Of a DNA stretch of 64,000 nt, positions 28,101 through 40,387 are shown piece after piece. Origin of the DNA: Glossina fuscipes (Eukaryota; Arthropoda; Insecta; Diptera; Glossinidae); the NCBI RefSeq assembly GCF_014805625.2, contig NW_023998464.1, positions 8,341,813-8,405,812 on the forward strand. Direction: 5' to 3'. Both the position numbers and the translations under genes were made by a program. A model generated the notes under the pieces. It made no database searches, was not told where the DNA came from, and saw nothing but the letters and a program-made list of their open reading frames with translations. Numbering within the stretch: the first letter of the stretch is position 1; every line of letters starts with the position of its first letter.

Positions 28101-28905
28101 GTGGTGGTATGATAATTGTTAACAACATCGTAAGCTACATGATAAAACAATGCGCTTACACTGCAAACTACAATCAATTTAAGAGAAAAGGAAAACCGAC
28201 GAACAGATAGACAAACTATTGTTGTTTAATGATGAGAGAAGTATAGTGATATTTACAAAGATTTGTGTATACATACAACAATTTAGATAAAAATTAAAAG
28301 CTACACACACACCCACACTATCAGACTACCAGCAATTAAAGGCGTACAAATCGTAGTTATTTTTACTTCTAAAACGCGAACGCAAAACAATTTCTAAAAA
28401 AAAAAATGAAACATTCGTTCGCTGCATTCACAAAGCAACAGATTATAATTTTTGATTAGAGACAATTACTCTGTCCGGCCAAAATAATTCCTCTCCGCCC
28501 AACTCACCCTTCAATTGCTTTACGCCTTCAACACACGATGACGTGAAATATGCGAGAATTAATTTTCCAGATGCCACAAGTAGTTGTTCGTGTTCATGTT
28601 TCATAACGTTTAGTCAAGTATCAAAGTATTGTGTGCTAACATAGTACAGCATGAAGATCTTATCGATAACGCCAAGAGACGACCGGCAACGTTAACAATT
28701 TAATTTGTTATTAACTGCAGGTAATCTAATGAAACCTTTACTAACAACATTAAGACAGCCGCAATCGCCTTTTTTTTTCTATTAAATTCTATAGTTTTCC
28801 GTTTTATTTTGCTTCACATAACTTTTTTTTGGGGTAGAAGTTTGCGTTTATGAGGATTTTTATTGTTCATCTTGTTTTAGTTGTTAACAAGCTATTCGGT
28901 AGCAT
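25157..28905. other. Intergenic, nothing recognised
   Basis: No gene was supported. A short (GGTAA)3-4 repeat lies at about 27668-27687. Upstream sequence of the gene starting at 28972 falls at the right edge. Confidence 0.4.
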
Positions 28906-28909
28906 AGTG

Positions 28910-28916
28910 TATATAG
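28910..28916 (+). promoter_or_regulatory. Possible TATA box
   Basis: The string tatatag lies 56-62 bases upstream of the ATG at 28972, where a TATA box would give a short 5' UTR. The background is AT-rich, so this is weak evidence. Confidence 0.3.
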
Positions 28917-28971
28917 TAAGAAATTTAAAGAAATTTAATATTTTTATAATAAAGAGTCGTGATACGTGGTG

Positions 28972-30835
28972 ATGCGAGTAACAATTCTAAATTTTTTCAA
29001 ATTTTGTGTAATTATCGTGACTTTATGTAGTTATGTGCAAGGTAGGAAATCAAGTGCCGTGTAAGTTATACCCAATGAGACCACCAGTGAAGTATTTTCA
29101 AAGACAAAATAATTAGATAGCGAACTTTAAGGGAAAGGGAAATTTAAATAAACCTATACTGTCCTGTTGCAAAAGATTCGCTCTATTTGATTGAGTTGTT
29201 TCAAACACGGCTGACTTTCGCATTGAGCTCTGCGACCTTGTTCTATGACGGCACCATTGCGATTTCCTTATTCAAATATAGTTTCTTACGGGCGTAATCG
29301 CATTTGCTACTGAACTTTTGGCATGTGGCTTGATCAATATTTTTTGCTAGTGCAATTGGCAGTTGCTTAAACCTCGTGCATGTGGTGGACGTCGCTTGCT
29401 TGCTTTAGTCAGTTTTCTACCTCGCTCGTTTTCGGAGTCTGTAAGTTTAAACTTGGACCGTCGCCAAGTATGCCAAGTATGGACGCTGGCGACGCTAAAC
29501 TTTAGTTCTTCCGTAGTGTTTCTATCTTTTTGGTTCGCGAACGTCAACAGTGATATGCATCTCGTCGAAATTTTGCATACGATTTTGAATTGTTTGCTTA
29601 CCGAGACGATCACGATATGTTGGTGTCGCACTTCAGCCTTGGGAAGTGAATTTTAATAAAACGCTTATAAACCTAACTACATAAGTTCATAAATAACGAA
29701 CAAAAAATGTCAAGAAGTTTTTCGAATATCTCACGCTATAATATAGAAGGAAATAGTTTTCTCAAATGACTTTTACATAAGCAAATTGTAATCAATTTGA
29801 TTTTCGTAAATCTACTAAACCATCAATTCAATCCTTGGTATGAAATTTTTTGATTTTGTTTTAGGCCAACAAAACAAGGTATCACCGAAACTAGATTTCG
29901 AAGAGGAAGATGACGAAACAAGTAACTCCACTGTACTGGTCATACCAGGAGATGGAACGAAGGCTAAAGGTGATGGAAAATACAACGTGAAAGTGGAAGC
30001 TGATGAGAAAGAAACAACAACAAATAAAGATGGCGATAAATCGGGTCCGAAAATTCATGGCGTAAGAGTCACAGTTGACACAGGAGATCGAACTAAAGGT
30101 ATTCGTAATATTGAAGGCATCTACGATGCTATAAGTTACTCCATTTGTAGAATCTAAAGAAAGCGTTGAAATAACCGATTTAAGTAAACACAAAAAACGT
30201 GTCGGCATACATACAGATATAACCTTTGAGATTACTGCAGGCGATGATGATAACGATAACAAGACCAGTCTAGAACAGGATATCGATAAAGGTACGTACA
30301 TGCATGAAGTTCGATTACTTAAAAGTATTCATAATGATTTGCAGAAGACGCCAACGTGCCAATTTTTAAGGGACGTGATGGATCTAGACACAAATCCAGA
30401 AAACCCTACGACCCAAAATCTCAATGGAATCCAAATTTTTCCACAGAACACCGTGTTTATGACGTACCTGATCAGGGCAGAGATGGTTATTCTGGTTATT
30501 TTCCAGAATACTACCCACACAACGTACCGGTTTATGTGGGAACAAGCGATGAACGAAGCGGAGCTGACTCTATCTATCGACAAAATGACGGCTGGAACAG
30601 TTACATACCACGCTATTGGACCACAGAACGTACTTACGCCTACAGATCGAATGATGTCTCTAATTACCACGATTGGAAACCGTGTTACTGTGCGACATCT
30701 AGCAATGAATATAGGCGCCGTCGTCATAGTCATCGTCATGGTACTCACAATCGACCTGATTTCGTAGTAAATCCTACGAGTTCTATAATTAAAATTCTTG
30801 ATGGAAAACTGGAAAGGCCTTTCTCTAAAGAATAA
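28972..30835 (+). CDS. Secreted acidic/Tyr-rich protein, 311 aa, unidentified
   Basis: Four exons: 28972-29041, 29865-30098, 30151-30291 and 30345-30835. All have GT..AG introns, and every junction is phase 1, so the frame is continuous. Residues 1-23 (start M-R-V-T-I-L-N-F-F-K-F-C) form a signal peptide with a hydrophobic core, on its own first exon. Residues 33-45 are strongly acidic (D-F-E-E-E-D-D-E). Residues about 50-148 are Lys/Asp/Thr-rich and polar. The last exon (149-311) is rich in Tyr, Arg, Asp and Pro, with a C-Y-C pair and an R-R-R-R-H-S-H-R-H-G stretch. No membrane segment follows the signal, and no chitin-binding or enzyme motif is seen. The composition suggests an extracellular matrix, cuticle or eggshell component (inference). 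It converges with the minus-strand gene ending at 31141. The exon chain is well supported; the function is unknown. Confidence 0.75.
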
Positions 30836-31140
30836 AACGAATGCCGTAGCTATGTTAATGACGTTTGAGAAAATTTTGCTTTCGAATAATTTAAAAATTG
30901 CTTGCAATTGAACGTGCTTTATATGTATTAAATATGTTCCGACTTTACCATTTAATTAATCAGTTCACTTGCTCTACTCAAATACAATCATTATTATGTT
31001 GCATCCACCTAATTAGTGATTGATTACTATGAACTGTCATTGTTTTTTTTAAACATCAATTTCTCTCACAAGTTTATTAATAGCACTAAAATCTTTAAAC
31101 TTAAAAGTTAAGAATAAGTTCTGTTGTAAACAACTCGGAT

Positions 31141-34100
31141 TTATGTATGAAGACTATAGCTGCTTACTTTGCCGTTATCGTCGAGAGTAGTAGTGGCCGC
31201 TTTGTAGCCAGTGCGGCGACCATTAACGTCATATTGTTCACTTTCACCAGTCGAAAGCTCTTTATAATTTTTCACTTGACCATCTGAGCCGAACTATTAC
31301 AAAGAAATTTTCCGTTAATATTGCAGATAATCAGTTCCATTTCAAAAGCAAAATACCAACCTCAGACTGTGAAGACCATTTAGAACTCTTTTCCCAAGAC
31401 TTTGTTTTATAACCCCCGCTGCCTGCACCACCGAAAGTATTTAAACCGCCAAGACCACCAACAGCATTCGTACTTTCTAAATTAGCAGCCAACTGACTGC
31501 CACCGGTCCTTGCACCACCGACGTTTAAACCTTGAACCTGCAATTTCGCCAAACGTTCAGCTTCTTGCATGTAGTTGTGTAAACCGTTAGAAGAGGCTAA
31601 GAAGTTGGAATTTCCACCTAACGAAGAATCAGCACCGAAACTAGAGCCGAATTTAGAGTTCAAAGTAGATTCGGAACCGGAATTTGAGCTAAATCTAGAT
31701 TGACTAGAAAAGGTGCCTGCATCCGAACTCGCACTGCTTAAGCCGGTGCTGAACCCGGAAGAAGTGTCTACGTTAGATGAACCGCTAACGCGGTTAAAGA
31801 GCGCATTGGATGACCCGGTAGCTCGGGTAGATGAACCTAAAAAAAACAGAAGTTATTATTTACCAATTTTTTCCATTGCTGATAACAAACCGAAAGTACT
31901 TGAGGGAGCACTGTAGGGAGTTGCAACTGCGCCAAGATTACTATCGAAATGAACTGTTGAAGTACCCAAAAGGTTGCTCGACGCTAAAGAACCGGCGGTG
32001 GCGCTAGAAGAAGTTTGCTGGTTATAAGACGATGATAAAGGCGTTGCCAACACTTGAGGCTGAGTTGCCGAGCTTGTTATTTTTTTGTATTTCACGTACG
32101 ACTCATGACCACCGGAAGGATTGGGCACCAATGGAAGAGGAGCTTGTTGCAGACGTTCTTCTTTCACGACTACGTATCGTTCAGAGCCGCTAGACGGGGC
32201 AGCGTAATGAATGGCAGGCACAGGTTGGGTTTGCAAACGGCTTTCTTGAAAATGCATAAACCTATCGGAGTCAAGTGCGACAGGAGCAGCGGTGTATCGA
32301 AGAACTGGAACGGCTTGATTTTGAGCTCGCTGTTCTGCTTGGTGTACGTAATTTTCTGACCCGCTGCTAGAAGGCGGAAATTGTATAACAGGAACAGAAG
32401 TTTGTTGTTGCAGACGCCGCTCAGTATGGTGAACAAATTTTTCGGAACCTACAGCGGGAGCAGTATAAACTAAGGGTGTGGCAGCATTTGATGTACGGCG
32501 TTCTTCTTGATGATAATATCGTTCTGAACCAAATGACGGTGACGTATATACTAACGGGGAGGCTACTTGAACATCGTCACGACGTAAATAACTTTCATAT
32601 CCTCCAAGATCGCTACCAGAAATTGTCAATTCGGGAACAATTCTTTGAACATCAGAATTAACTGCAGCATTACTAGATGTAAGAGCTCCCAAGGAAGAAC
32701 CATGGGATGAACCGCCGGCATAATTTGCTTTCGAAGCAAACGATGAAGAAGCAGCAAAATTAGCCGAATGACTTGAGCCAAATTTAGAATCGGCTGACGA
32801 ACCGAAACCGGCACTACGTGCCAATCCGCCCCTACCTGTCAAGCCACTGCTACCTGTCAACCCAGAACTACTAAAACCAACAGTACCGACACCAACGTTA
32901 CCATAGCGATCCACTTCTTCAAAGGAGGACTGGTGCCTAAAAGTAAAACTCTAAAAATTCTTACACAAATAAAACGTATTTTTCATCAATTTGCTTACCC
33001 GTCCAGAATATTGGATACTTTTTTCTTTGCCTCCTCTACACTTTGCTGATGCTGACTGTAATGTCTAATAAATGAATTAACACGTTACCCCAAATTTTTT
33101 TTCATACGTACCGAAGACAATTAGGAATTAATTTTTAAAATTTTACTTAAAATCGTCGTAAGAATACGATACTAAGTTAATTCAAAAATGTTCGGCTGCC
33201 CGTCTACTGTTGAAATTGTTAAGGTTGGGCCATTTTAGTTCTTATATATCCACAAAGTAGGAGAGAAAATGACCATAAAAGGAAATTAACGTGCACCGAG
33301 AAAATAGTCCCTGAGCATTTTTTTATAAATCGCAAGTTTTTGCCATTTGTCAAGTATTTAAAAGTTTATATAAGCTTATAATTCTCAATAAAGAAAATAA
33401 TATTTCTAGACGTTCACCTTAGTGGGTCAATGTTCGACCTATAGTTGGTGCAGATTTTTTTTATTGAATTTATTTTGTAGTAAAAATTAATTCTTCATTG
33501 TTGAGGTACTTACAATTGATGAAAATCAGCCCTTAAATCATAAAATGGAAAAATAAAAATATATTTAAAATATAGAGAAGAAGAAGATCACATTGTTAAA
33601 ATGGCTGGAGCCGAATCTTGAATTCACCACCTGAATAAATACAATGAAGTCTAAATACAATTCGTATGTTAAGTCGGACAGGAAGAAATATAAAAATTTG
33701 GGCACCATATTTTAAATACTAAGAATTACATGTTAAAATAGAAAAAAACATTCGCTTTCTTAAAATTAAGTGTCACTTTCATCACTAAAAAGTTCGACGT
33801 AAATGGCTGTTGTTCTCAGTTGCGTGTTAATAAAATATCTAAAGTCTTTCAGAATAATCAAAGCGTATATAATTCAGAGCAGTTTGTTTTCATTACAAAA
33901 TTTCCCAAGCTGATATATATAAAATTGTTGTTTAACTTTGACTAAATACCAATGACATTTTAATAAATTGTCAGATAATGGTTAGTAAGAGAAACTAGAC
34001 TCAATACCGAAGTTACTTAGAAACACACTCTTAACTTTTTTTTTCCACCGGCTACTTGCGATGCAACCGAAATGATAAACAAATGAGTTTCTGGTGGTGT

Positions 34101-34849
34101 GTATAAATGCATAATTATAAATATTAAGTGGAATGTTTGATATACTGACAACCAAGTGATTACCTATGATGCAAATCATCTGAAACGAAAAGGAGGACAA
34201 CATTTTATTTATTTAACAAAAAAATTGATTATATAAACAAAAAAAATTATGAGAAAAAATCGGAAAAGATAGCCCGTACACTGGCTATGTAGGCGGAGCT
34301 ACACTCATCTCTACGAAAGCCTCTACGAACGGATTTAGGCTCGACTAAAGGAACGAACGCCTGAAAACGAACGAGTTACAAGCAGACAAACGGGCAAGCC
34401 ATCTAATAGAAAAATGTATACAGCCAAGGGGATGAATAAAAGAATGTAAAGAAGAACGATTGAGGGAACGTCCTATACACGGACTTGTATTAACTAGTTC
34501 TGAGAATGGAAATGTAAAAGAAGTGGCGTACGGCCAAATAACAAGACGTAGCGGTTAGCGAACGGACTAACAAACGAAACGCAGAATTTCGCATGAGGGA
34601 ATAAAAGACCGGGAATAGACTGATTGACATAGGTAAGTAATACCATAGCTGATGGAATTACCGATGAGCACTCCTGGACAGTACAAACGAAATAAGATGT
34701 TGGTCTTTTCGCGCGTTCAGTTGATGAGCAGAAAAACTTTTCGAAGGAACTAGCTGCATTCGTTAAACGGTTAAATCCGCTTTTTTTTCAAAACTTTTAC
34801 CTGCAAAAACAGGCCACAGGCAAAGCGCCAAAACAATTAGGTACTTCAT
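31141..34849 (-). CDS. Secreted Gly/Ser-rich repeat protein, 616 aa, with microexons
   Basis: Seven exons on the minus strand: 34849-34801, 34179-34164 (16 nt), 33531-33514 (18 nt), 33064-32999, 32936-31864, 31836-31361 and 31293-31141. Phases agree at every junction and no stop interrupts 1851 nt. Residues 1-16 (M-K-Y-L-I-V-L-A-L-C-L-W-P-V-F-A) are a signal peptide. Residues 17-60 are Gln/His/Glu-rich. Residues about 65-150 are Gly/Ser-rich with S-K-F-G-S-S motifs. Residues about 155-335 hold six or seven degenerate ~30-residue repeats of the pattern G-S-E-x-[YF]-x3-4-E-x-R followed by P-[LV]-x-[YF]. A second Gly/Ser-rich part follows, then a C-terminal module ending T-T-T-L-D-D-N-G-K-V-S-S-Y-S-L-H-T. 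That module resembles the C-terminus of the gene at 41914-42863. It is likely an extracellular structural protein; the family was not recognised. Confidence 0.8.
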
Positions 34850-34884
34850 CGTCCGAACCTTTCAAAACGTAAGAAAAAAATGAA

Positions 34885-34895
34885 CTTTTTATATA
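34885..34895 (-). promoter_or_regulatory. TATA box of the Gly/Ser-rich secreted protein gene
   Basis: On the minus strand the string tatataaaaag lies 36-46 nt upstream of the ATG at 34849. That predicts a start site around 34860 and a very short 5' UTR. It supports the choice of 34849 as the first coding exon. Confidence 0.6.
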
Positions 34896-35854
34896 CAGAC
34901 GCAAAAATCTCCGCTGCAATTGTTAACACGTCTTATACTGATCAACGATTTTTCATAAATGAAATGAATTTTAAAAACTCATCTATATTTGCAGTCGACA
35001 ATCTTCCCTTCTTTCTATTTCATTATTCGCGCTATCTGGCCTTGTTCCACCAATTGCTTCTTAGAATTAATTTTTGAAAATTAATATAAAATTGATAAGA
35101 ATGAAATTTCTACCAAAATTATTTAAACATTTCATATACTCACACATATGCAACTATTTTCTATGAAAAAGACAATTACTTGAACTTTTTGATAATAAAT
35201 TGACCCAAACATCTCAAAATGAATGCTATAGACTTTTATAGATTGCTATAGGTGATGTTTTGGCTATGTATATAAAACGAGGAAAACGAAAATTTTTCAT
35301 TTCATTGAAAGTGAAGGAGAGTTTTTTTGTTTTTTCTTATTGTAATTTTAAATATTTACAAATAAATTCGTTTATGTGCGCATGGGAAAGAGATAAGAGT
35401 CGACCTTCTTAAAATTATTTCCGATTTTGTAATAACCATGAAAAATGTAAATATATCAAAAATAACGCATATATAAGGGGAAGAGTAACGAATTTTGTGT
35501 TTAATGGGATCTCATATATAATCAGGGGTATTAGCACTAAAGGAGAAAGGAACTATGTTCGACTTAGCTATATGACCTTCTAAACTCAACGATGCTCAAA
35601 AGTTAGAATTTCCCGTAGTAATAATTGCTTGGATGTATTCTGATTAGCGACATCTATTGGTCAAAATGGCAAAGCAATGCCAACTAGCAATGTACCAATA
35701 TATCAATGTTAAATTCGACGATTTTGAACTTTCTCTACAGAAAATAGCAATTTTCCTAAGGTAATCATAGAATGCTCAAAGTGTCACTTTCGACATTCAC
35801 TACTTTTGTCGTTTGTTTTGAAGAGATCTACTGACGAAGCTCATTAAATACTTT

Positions 35855-36425
35855 TAAATGTGGTGATTTTGATGTCAACGACAACGAACGACGATGAAAG
35901 GTTCGACTGCGACAATCCTAAGGGCAAAAGGTCGTAGGTAATTCGCAGCGAGCCATCCACATCGACAACGAACCAGAATATTCATTGCCATAAAATTTTG
36001 CTGTGCATATAGCAGGATCAGTAAGATATAGTGTATTTCGAATTGTAAAAACCAAACGAACCTCTTAGTGCAGATGTCTATCGACGTCAATTGAACAAAT
36101 TGAACGATGTATCGTTTCCAAAAGGCCAATTACAGCGATTAACGTATGCAAAGCAATTTTTTTGAATGACAACGCTCGACCATACGTTGCAAGAGTTGTA
36201 AAGGATGCACTACTGCTGCTTTAGTGGGAAGTTCTGCCTTATCCAGCGTATACACCAAACGTAGCGCCTTCTGATTACCACATGTTTAGATCGATGCAGC
36301 ATGGATTAGCTGCCGCGCGGTTTCGAAATGCTAAAGAAGTGCGAAAATGGGTTGTTGATGAGATGGCTGGGAAAAACTTGTAGAAAACAATGAAAAACAT
36401 TTTGATTAATATATATTGTGCCCAA
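35855..36425 (+). mobile_element. mariner (DD34D) transposase relic
   Basis: Readable pieces across frameshifts are G-D-F-D-V-N-D-N-E-R (about 35862-35891), a D-N-P-K-G-K-R-S box with E-P-S-T-S-T downstream, A-D-V-Y-R-R-Q-L-N-K-L-N-D (about 36070-36108), and F-L-N-D-N-A-R-P with the second catalytic Asp (about 36160-36180). The last is W-E-V-L-P..A-P-S-D-Y-H with the third Asp at about 36271. Exactly 34 codons separate the last two aspartates, the mariner signature, although a TAG lies between them. An internal deletion removed much of the region after the N-terminal helix-turn-helix domain. Terminal inverted repeats were not identified. Confidence 0.85.
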
Positions 36426-38227
36426 TATCAATCCTCAATGAATGCGTTTTTCAATTGAAAAAATTATCAAAATACATGCAATCACCTAATACACGTAAAT
36501 TTGTAAAAAAAGATCGATTGCCGCAACCCAGACGAACGTTATGATAAACAACAAAGAGCATTTGTGCCAAGTAAAATGTTTCTATTTCCGTTTTGCGATC
36601 GTTAGAGTTCCAACAACCGACTTCGGCCTTCGGAATGGGATTGCATATAGACAAATATGATTAAGTCGCTTCAAAACTCCACTCTACTCAAAAGTATTTC
36701 ATTTCCCTCTTAAAATTTCTGATGTCCTCGTTAGAATTTCTGACCATTGCGAAAAGAATTCCGAATCCTCCTCTGGTCGCTTATGTACGTAATATATATT
36801 CGTATGGAAAACTTATATAAAATCTAAGGAATTCTGCTTTAAAAGACACGGAAGGCTTTAAATATTTTTTGGAAAAAAGGGGATTAACTAATTTCTAAAA
36901 GCATCATCTTCCGAAAAAACATCTATTTTCTAGTCGTCCACTTATGAAAATGAGTAATGTAAATTACACTTTGCTACCTAACTCTCACTAGCAATTGATG
37001 AATTCCAGATTTAATAAGGCAAGTTCACTCTTGCGATATAAACACGTTTACCTTACGCCAACGTAGGCCTGGTCTAGTGTCCATCCAACTATATGCATAC
37101 TTTATATTTATTAGCACTTTTTCTCAATTTGGGTGCAATGAACAAGTAAGACGCTAAACAGCCTAAAAACGAATTTCATATTTTGCATTATCACCGCTCA
37201 AACTAATGTATTCTTATCTTTAGAAACAGCAAAGATCGTAAACAGCAATTTCTCATGTAGATGTCAAGGCCGTCTCGAATAAAAACTTTTATACGGCATC
37301 CTGTTGTATTCACAATACCGGTGATCTACGGCAACAAAAGTTTGTAAAATTTTGGATACAAGTCATCCAGACGACGGTCATTTTATTTTACACTGGGCAT
37401 GGACAACACTGTCGTTATCGTTGAGTTATTACTCCACAAATACTTACTTTCCCTGGTTTTGTCAAAAAATATTAAGAATTGCAAACTTTTCAATTTCATC
37501 TATTTTTCAGGATAGTAAGTTGTATGAGGAGTATACGTTAAAATGGACTCGTCCAACCCATTTACAGTAGGTCTCACCTTGAGACGTAATCCACCTTAAC
37601 GTACGAGACTTTATCAAAATAATTCTAAACAAGTGCGGATTAAACATAAAAGATCGAAACATGGACAGGCGTAAAGCAGACACATAATCGTACATGCATT
37701 AAATTCTCATTTAGCACCATTCAAGTTCAAAATGCACCTACCTCCCTGCGAATATATTACATGCAAGCCATCCAACTAACTATACTTGCATATATCTCCC
37801 AAGTTTAATGTATACAGGTACTTAAGTGGTAGAAAAATTTTTCGTAAAAAAGTGAGCATTTTATAAGTAACTTAAACTGTGCCAAATTTAACATGCAAGT
37901 TGCGCATGCAAATTACTTTTATATAATTAAATGATTTAACGAAATTGAAAAAATCGCTAAGAACGGTGATTGACCGAATTATCAAAAAACCTTCAGAAAT
38001 ATTTGAAAAAAGAAACAATATTTCCTTTTATTTTAAGCACCAACAAGTAGATAACAATTCACTTCTAAGTTTTATTTATCATCGCCAATTCTTTATTTTC
38101 TGCTTTTTAATAATGTAGAGATATGTCTGTTATCATTCACTGAATGATTTTCATGCTTGATCACAACGAAAGATCGTAAGCTGAACATGTTGTAAGCTCT
38201 TTGTAGCAGTTCACTGTACTGGAAACA
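36426..38227. other. Intergenic, nothing recognised
   Basis: AT-rich sequence without a supported gene. The missing first exon of NDUFA8 would be expected somewhere upstream of 40388, but it was not recognised here. Confidence 0.4.
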
Positions 38228-39960
38228 TGCAAAAAAAAATGCCTCGTAGTAAACGCAAGAAAAAGCAGACTGAACGATCTAAGGCATTACAGTTCAAATA
38301 TACATCATGTGGGTGTTATGATTATTTCTTTCAGTAGAGTCGTTAGTATTGTTTTTAACATCACAATTTGAGAAATCTACAGTTGTTTTTTATATATATA
38401 TTGTTCAAATCAAAAACGAATTGCACTTTATATCAATCGTTTTACTTTAAGCAGCATTTTGTGCTGTGTACACACTGCCTTTGTGCAAACGTCTCTGGGG
38501 ACCTTTATATAACTCTGAGTTCTGGCCGCTAAATGCAAAGATGGCGCAAATGAAGGCGCCCAGCTCTGCATTCTGCGATCGGAGAGGCTGCATGCCGTTA
38601 TATAGCGTACTATATGGGCTTGTCGTTGCAGTGCAGTTGCTCAACGATATACAGAGCGCAACATTTCAAGCGGCAATACACAGCACGGACAGCAACGATG
38701 ACGGGCAAGCGCAAAGGAAGTGCGACTTAATCGTGACGCTGACGAAGTTCGCGAACGTCTTCCACCAAAGCTCCAGCAACAACAGCACATGGATGGAGCT
38801 TAAAGCTGAAAAATTATTTAAATGAAAATTTAGCGGCGGACCGTATCGATGAATGCCTGGCTGATGATTGGAAATTTCACAGCGCTCATGGACGAACTAC
38901 TTGAAGCTTACCCTGACGTAACCATAGCGTCTTACAGGGTGAGCCAGGACTTTTTGGAAAGGTTTTCCCACAACATGGCGCAGGGCTTCAGGGAGAGGAC
39001 CAGCGCTGGTAAAAAAGATTCAGAGCTGATGATGACTACCTCCTCATCAAAGAGATGAGCTACGAACTCGAAGCGCAGGCCGGAGAAGAGTTTGTACCAT
39101 TTGGCATTGATACGGAGGTATTCAGCCATCTGACCCTCAATCGGCTGAGCAGTAAAGAAAAACGCTACATGCAGCTGCTCACAGGATATGGAATCAGTGA
39201 GCAGATGGGATGCGAAGCGTGTTTGAAGGATCTCACGCTGGAGGCAGAAACCCTCTGCAAAGAGGAGAGCGGTCAAAAAGTTGCGAGCGACAGGAGAGAC
39301 AACTTGACCCTCTCCTCCAGACATCTGAAACCGGCCTTCCCAACACAAGAGGTCCACGAAGCAGTCAACGAACGTTTTCTACGCCACTATGTGGCAACAT
39401 ATGGAGGAGCGGAACATCGGCAAGCACGTGCAGGCGACTGCACTGGCACGGCTTCCTTTCTTCAAGACTTCAGGATCCAGCAATAGCGGCAGTATCCACC
39501 AAATAAATTTATTTGGATACGCCCTCTTTATACTACTGACAGGAATAAACTTCAGGAAGCGCCAGGACATCAACATAACGTCATTCTAAGGTAAATATAT
39601 TAAAATATATTTACATATCTAACATATATTCTTTTGTTTTATTCCATATATAGATTAAAAAAAACAAGGCTTACACCGCAGAAGATTATCGAAGACGCTT
39701 ACTTCCTCGCCCAAAGGTAATTATAATGTTACATATACTATATAGGTATATTTACAAGTTGCTTATTATTATTCTATTTTAGATTCGAGTAAAAATTAAG
39801 TCCGCCTCTCCGGTCACCGCCTCCGCATCATGAAAATGAGTCGCTCTCCTCCAATGGTAAGTTTGTGTTTGTCCTATTTGTATTTATCTCTATTTTATCC
39901 TTATTTCTATTTGATTTTAGATAAAAAGACAAGTATGAGCCGCTGACTTCCGCTTCCAAT
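38228..39960 (+). mobile_element. Decayed transposase-like unit (possibly P/THAP9-like)
   Basis: This GC-richer block sits in AT-rich surroundings. It holds coding-like frames at 38466-38825, 38849-39058 and 39055-39486 that join only through frameshifts. Near 38228 there is a basic start (M-P-R-S-K-R-K-K-K-Q). At about 38925-38975 the string Y-R-V-S-Q-D-F-L-E-R-F resembles the 'L-x-Q-D-x-x-E-x-F-F' motif near the end of P-type transposases. Further on, T-G-Y..G-C-E-A-C-L-K-D-L resembles the 'A-G-Y..C-x-x-C' part. Downstream lie three short intron-like intervals (39591-39653, 39717-39782, 39857-39920). Assignment to the P superfamily is tentative. It could also be another domesticated or cut-and-paste element. 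It lies just upstream of the NDUFA8 exons. Confidence 0.4.
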
Positions 39961-39978
39961 TAAATACCGCCCATTACA

Positions 39979-40242
39979 GTGTCATTGCGCAAGATTGTCC
40001 GAGTGTTACGCAAGCATGCGATACTTCTATTGGCCAATGGAAGTTTGCGGTCATCTTTATATACAAAATTCAGTAACCACAATCTTTTCTTTTACAACAT
40101 CAGCACACCAGCAGTGAATTTAAGTTCAGTTTATCATGGTGTAGGCCTAAAGGGGAGTCAGCCATTCAAAACAATTGGCAACGCTCCTATCAAAGTACCT
40201 CAAGGGTGGTGCGGAAAACCGTGCCATCAAAGGGTTCTATAG
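39979..40242 (+). CDS. Small ORF, possible mitochondrial presequence, unidentified
   Basis: This is an 87-codon frame. Its first ~35 residues are rich in Arg, Lys, Leu and Ser with no acidic residue (M-S-L-R-K-I-V-R-V-L-R-K-H-A), as in mitochondrial targeting sequences. The rest contains V-P-Q-G-W-C-G-K-P-C-H-Q and no recognised domain. It ends 145 bases before the first NDUFA8 exon, and no donor in it restores the NDUFA8 frame. It may be a chance frame within transposon debris. No function is proposed. Confidence 0.2.
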   Translation: MSLRKIVRVLRKHAILLLANGSLRSSLYTKFSNHNLFFYNISTPAVNLSSVYHGVGLKGSQPFKTIGNAPIKVPQGWCGKPCHQRVL

Positions 40243-40387
40243 AAAAAGGTGTGGAAAGTTGAAGAAAAAAAGTTCACTATTTTAATGTCAAGAAAATTGT
40301 ATAATTTTTTGTGTTTACTATTCCAGAATAACTTAACCTTATATTGATAATAGTTATTTGTTTATAATTGTTTTGTATTGTTTTCAG

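Noticed and set aside
29347..29656. Overlapping frames of 94-97 codons on both strands
   Set aside because: They lie inside intron 1 of the gene at 28972-30835, lack splice signals and resemble no protein.
30329..30907. 192-codon antisense frame
   Set aside because: It is the mirror of the last exon of the plus-strand secreted-protein gene, whose splice phases are consistent.
33600..33650. Extra exon reading V-V-N-S-R-F-G-S-S-H in the Gly/Ser-rich gene
   Set aside because: A good acceptor exists, but there is no usable donor, and it breaks the phase that the microexons satisfy.
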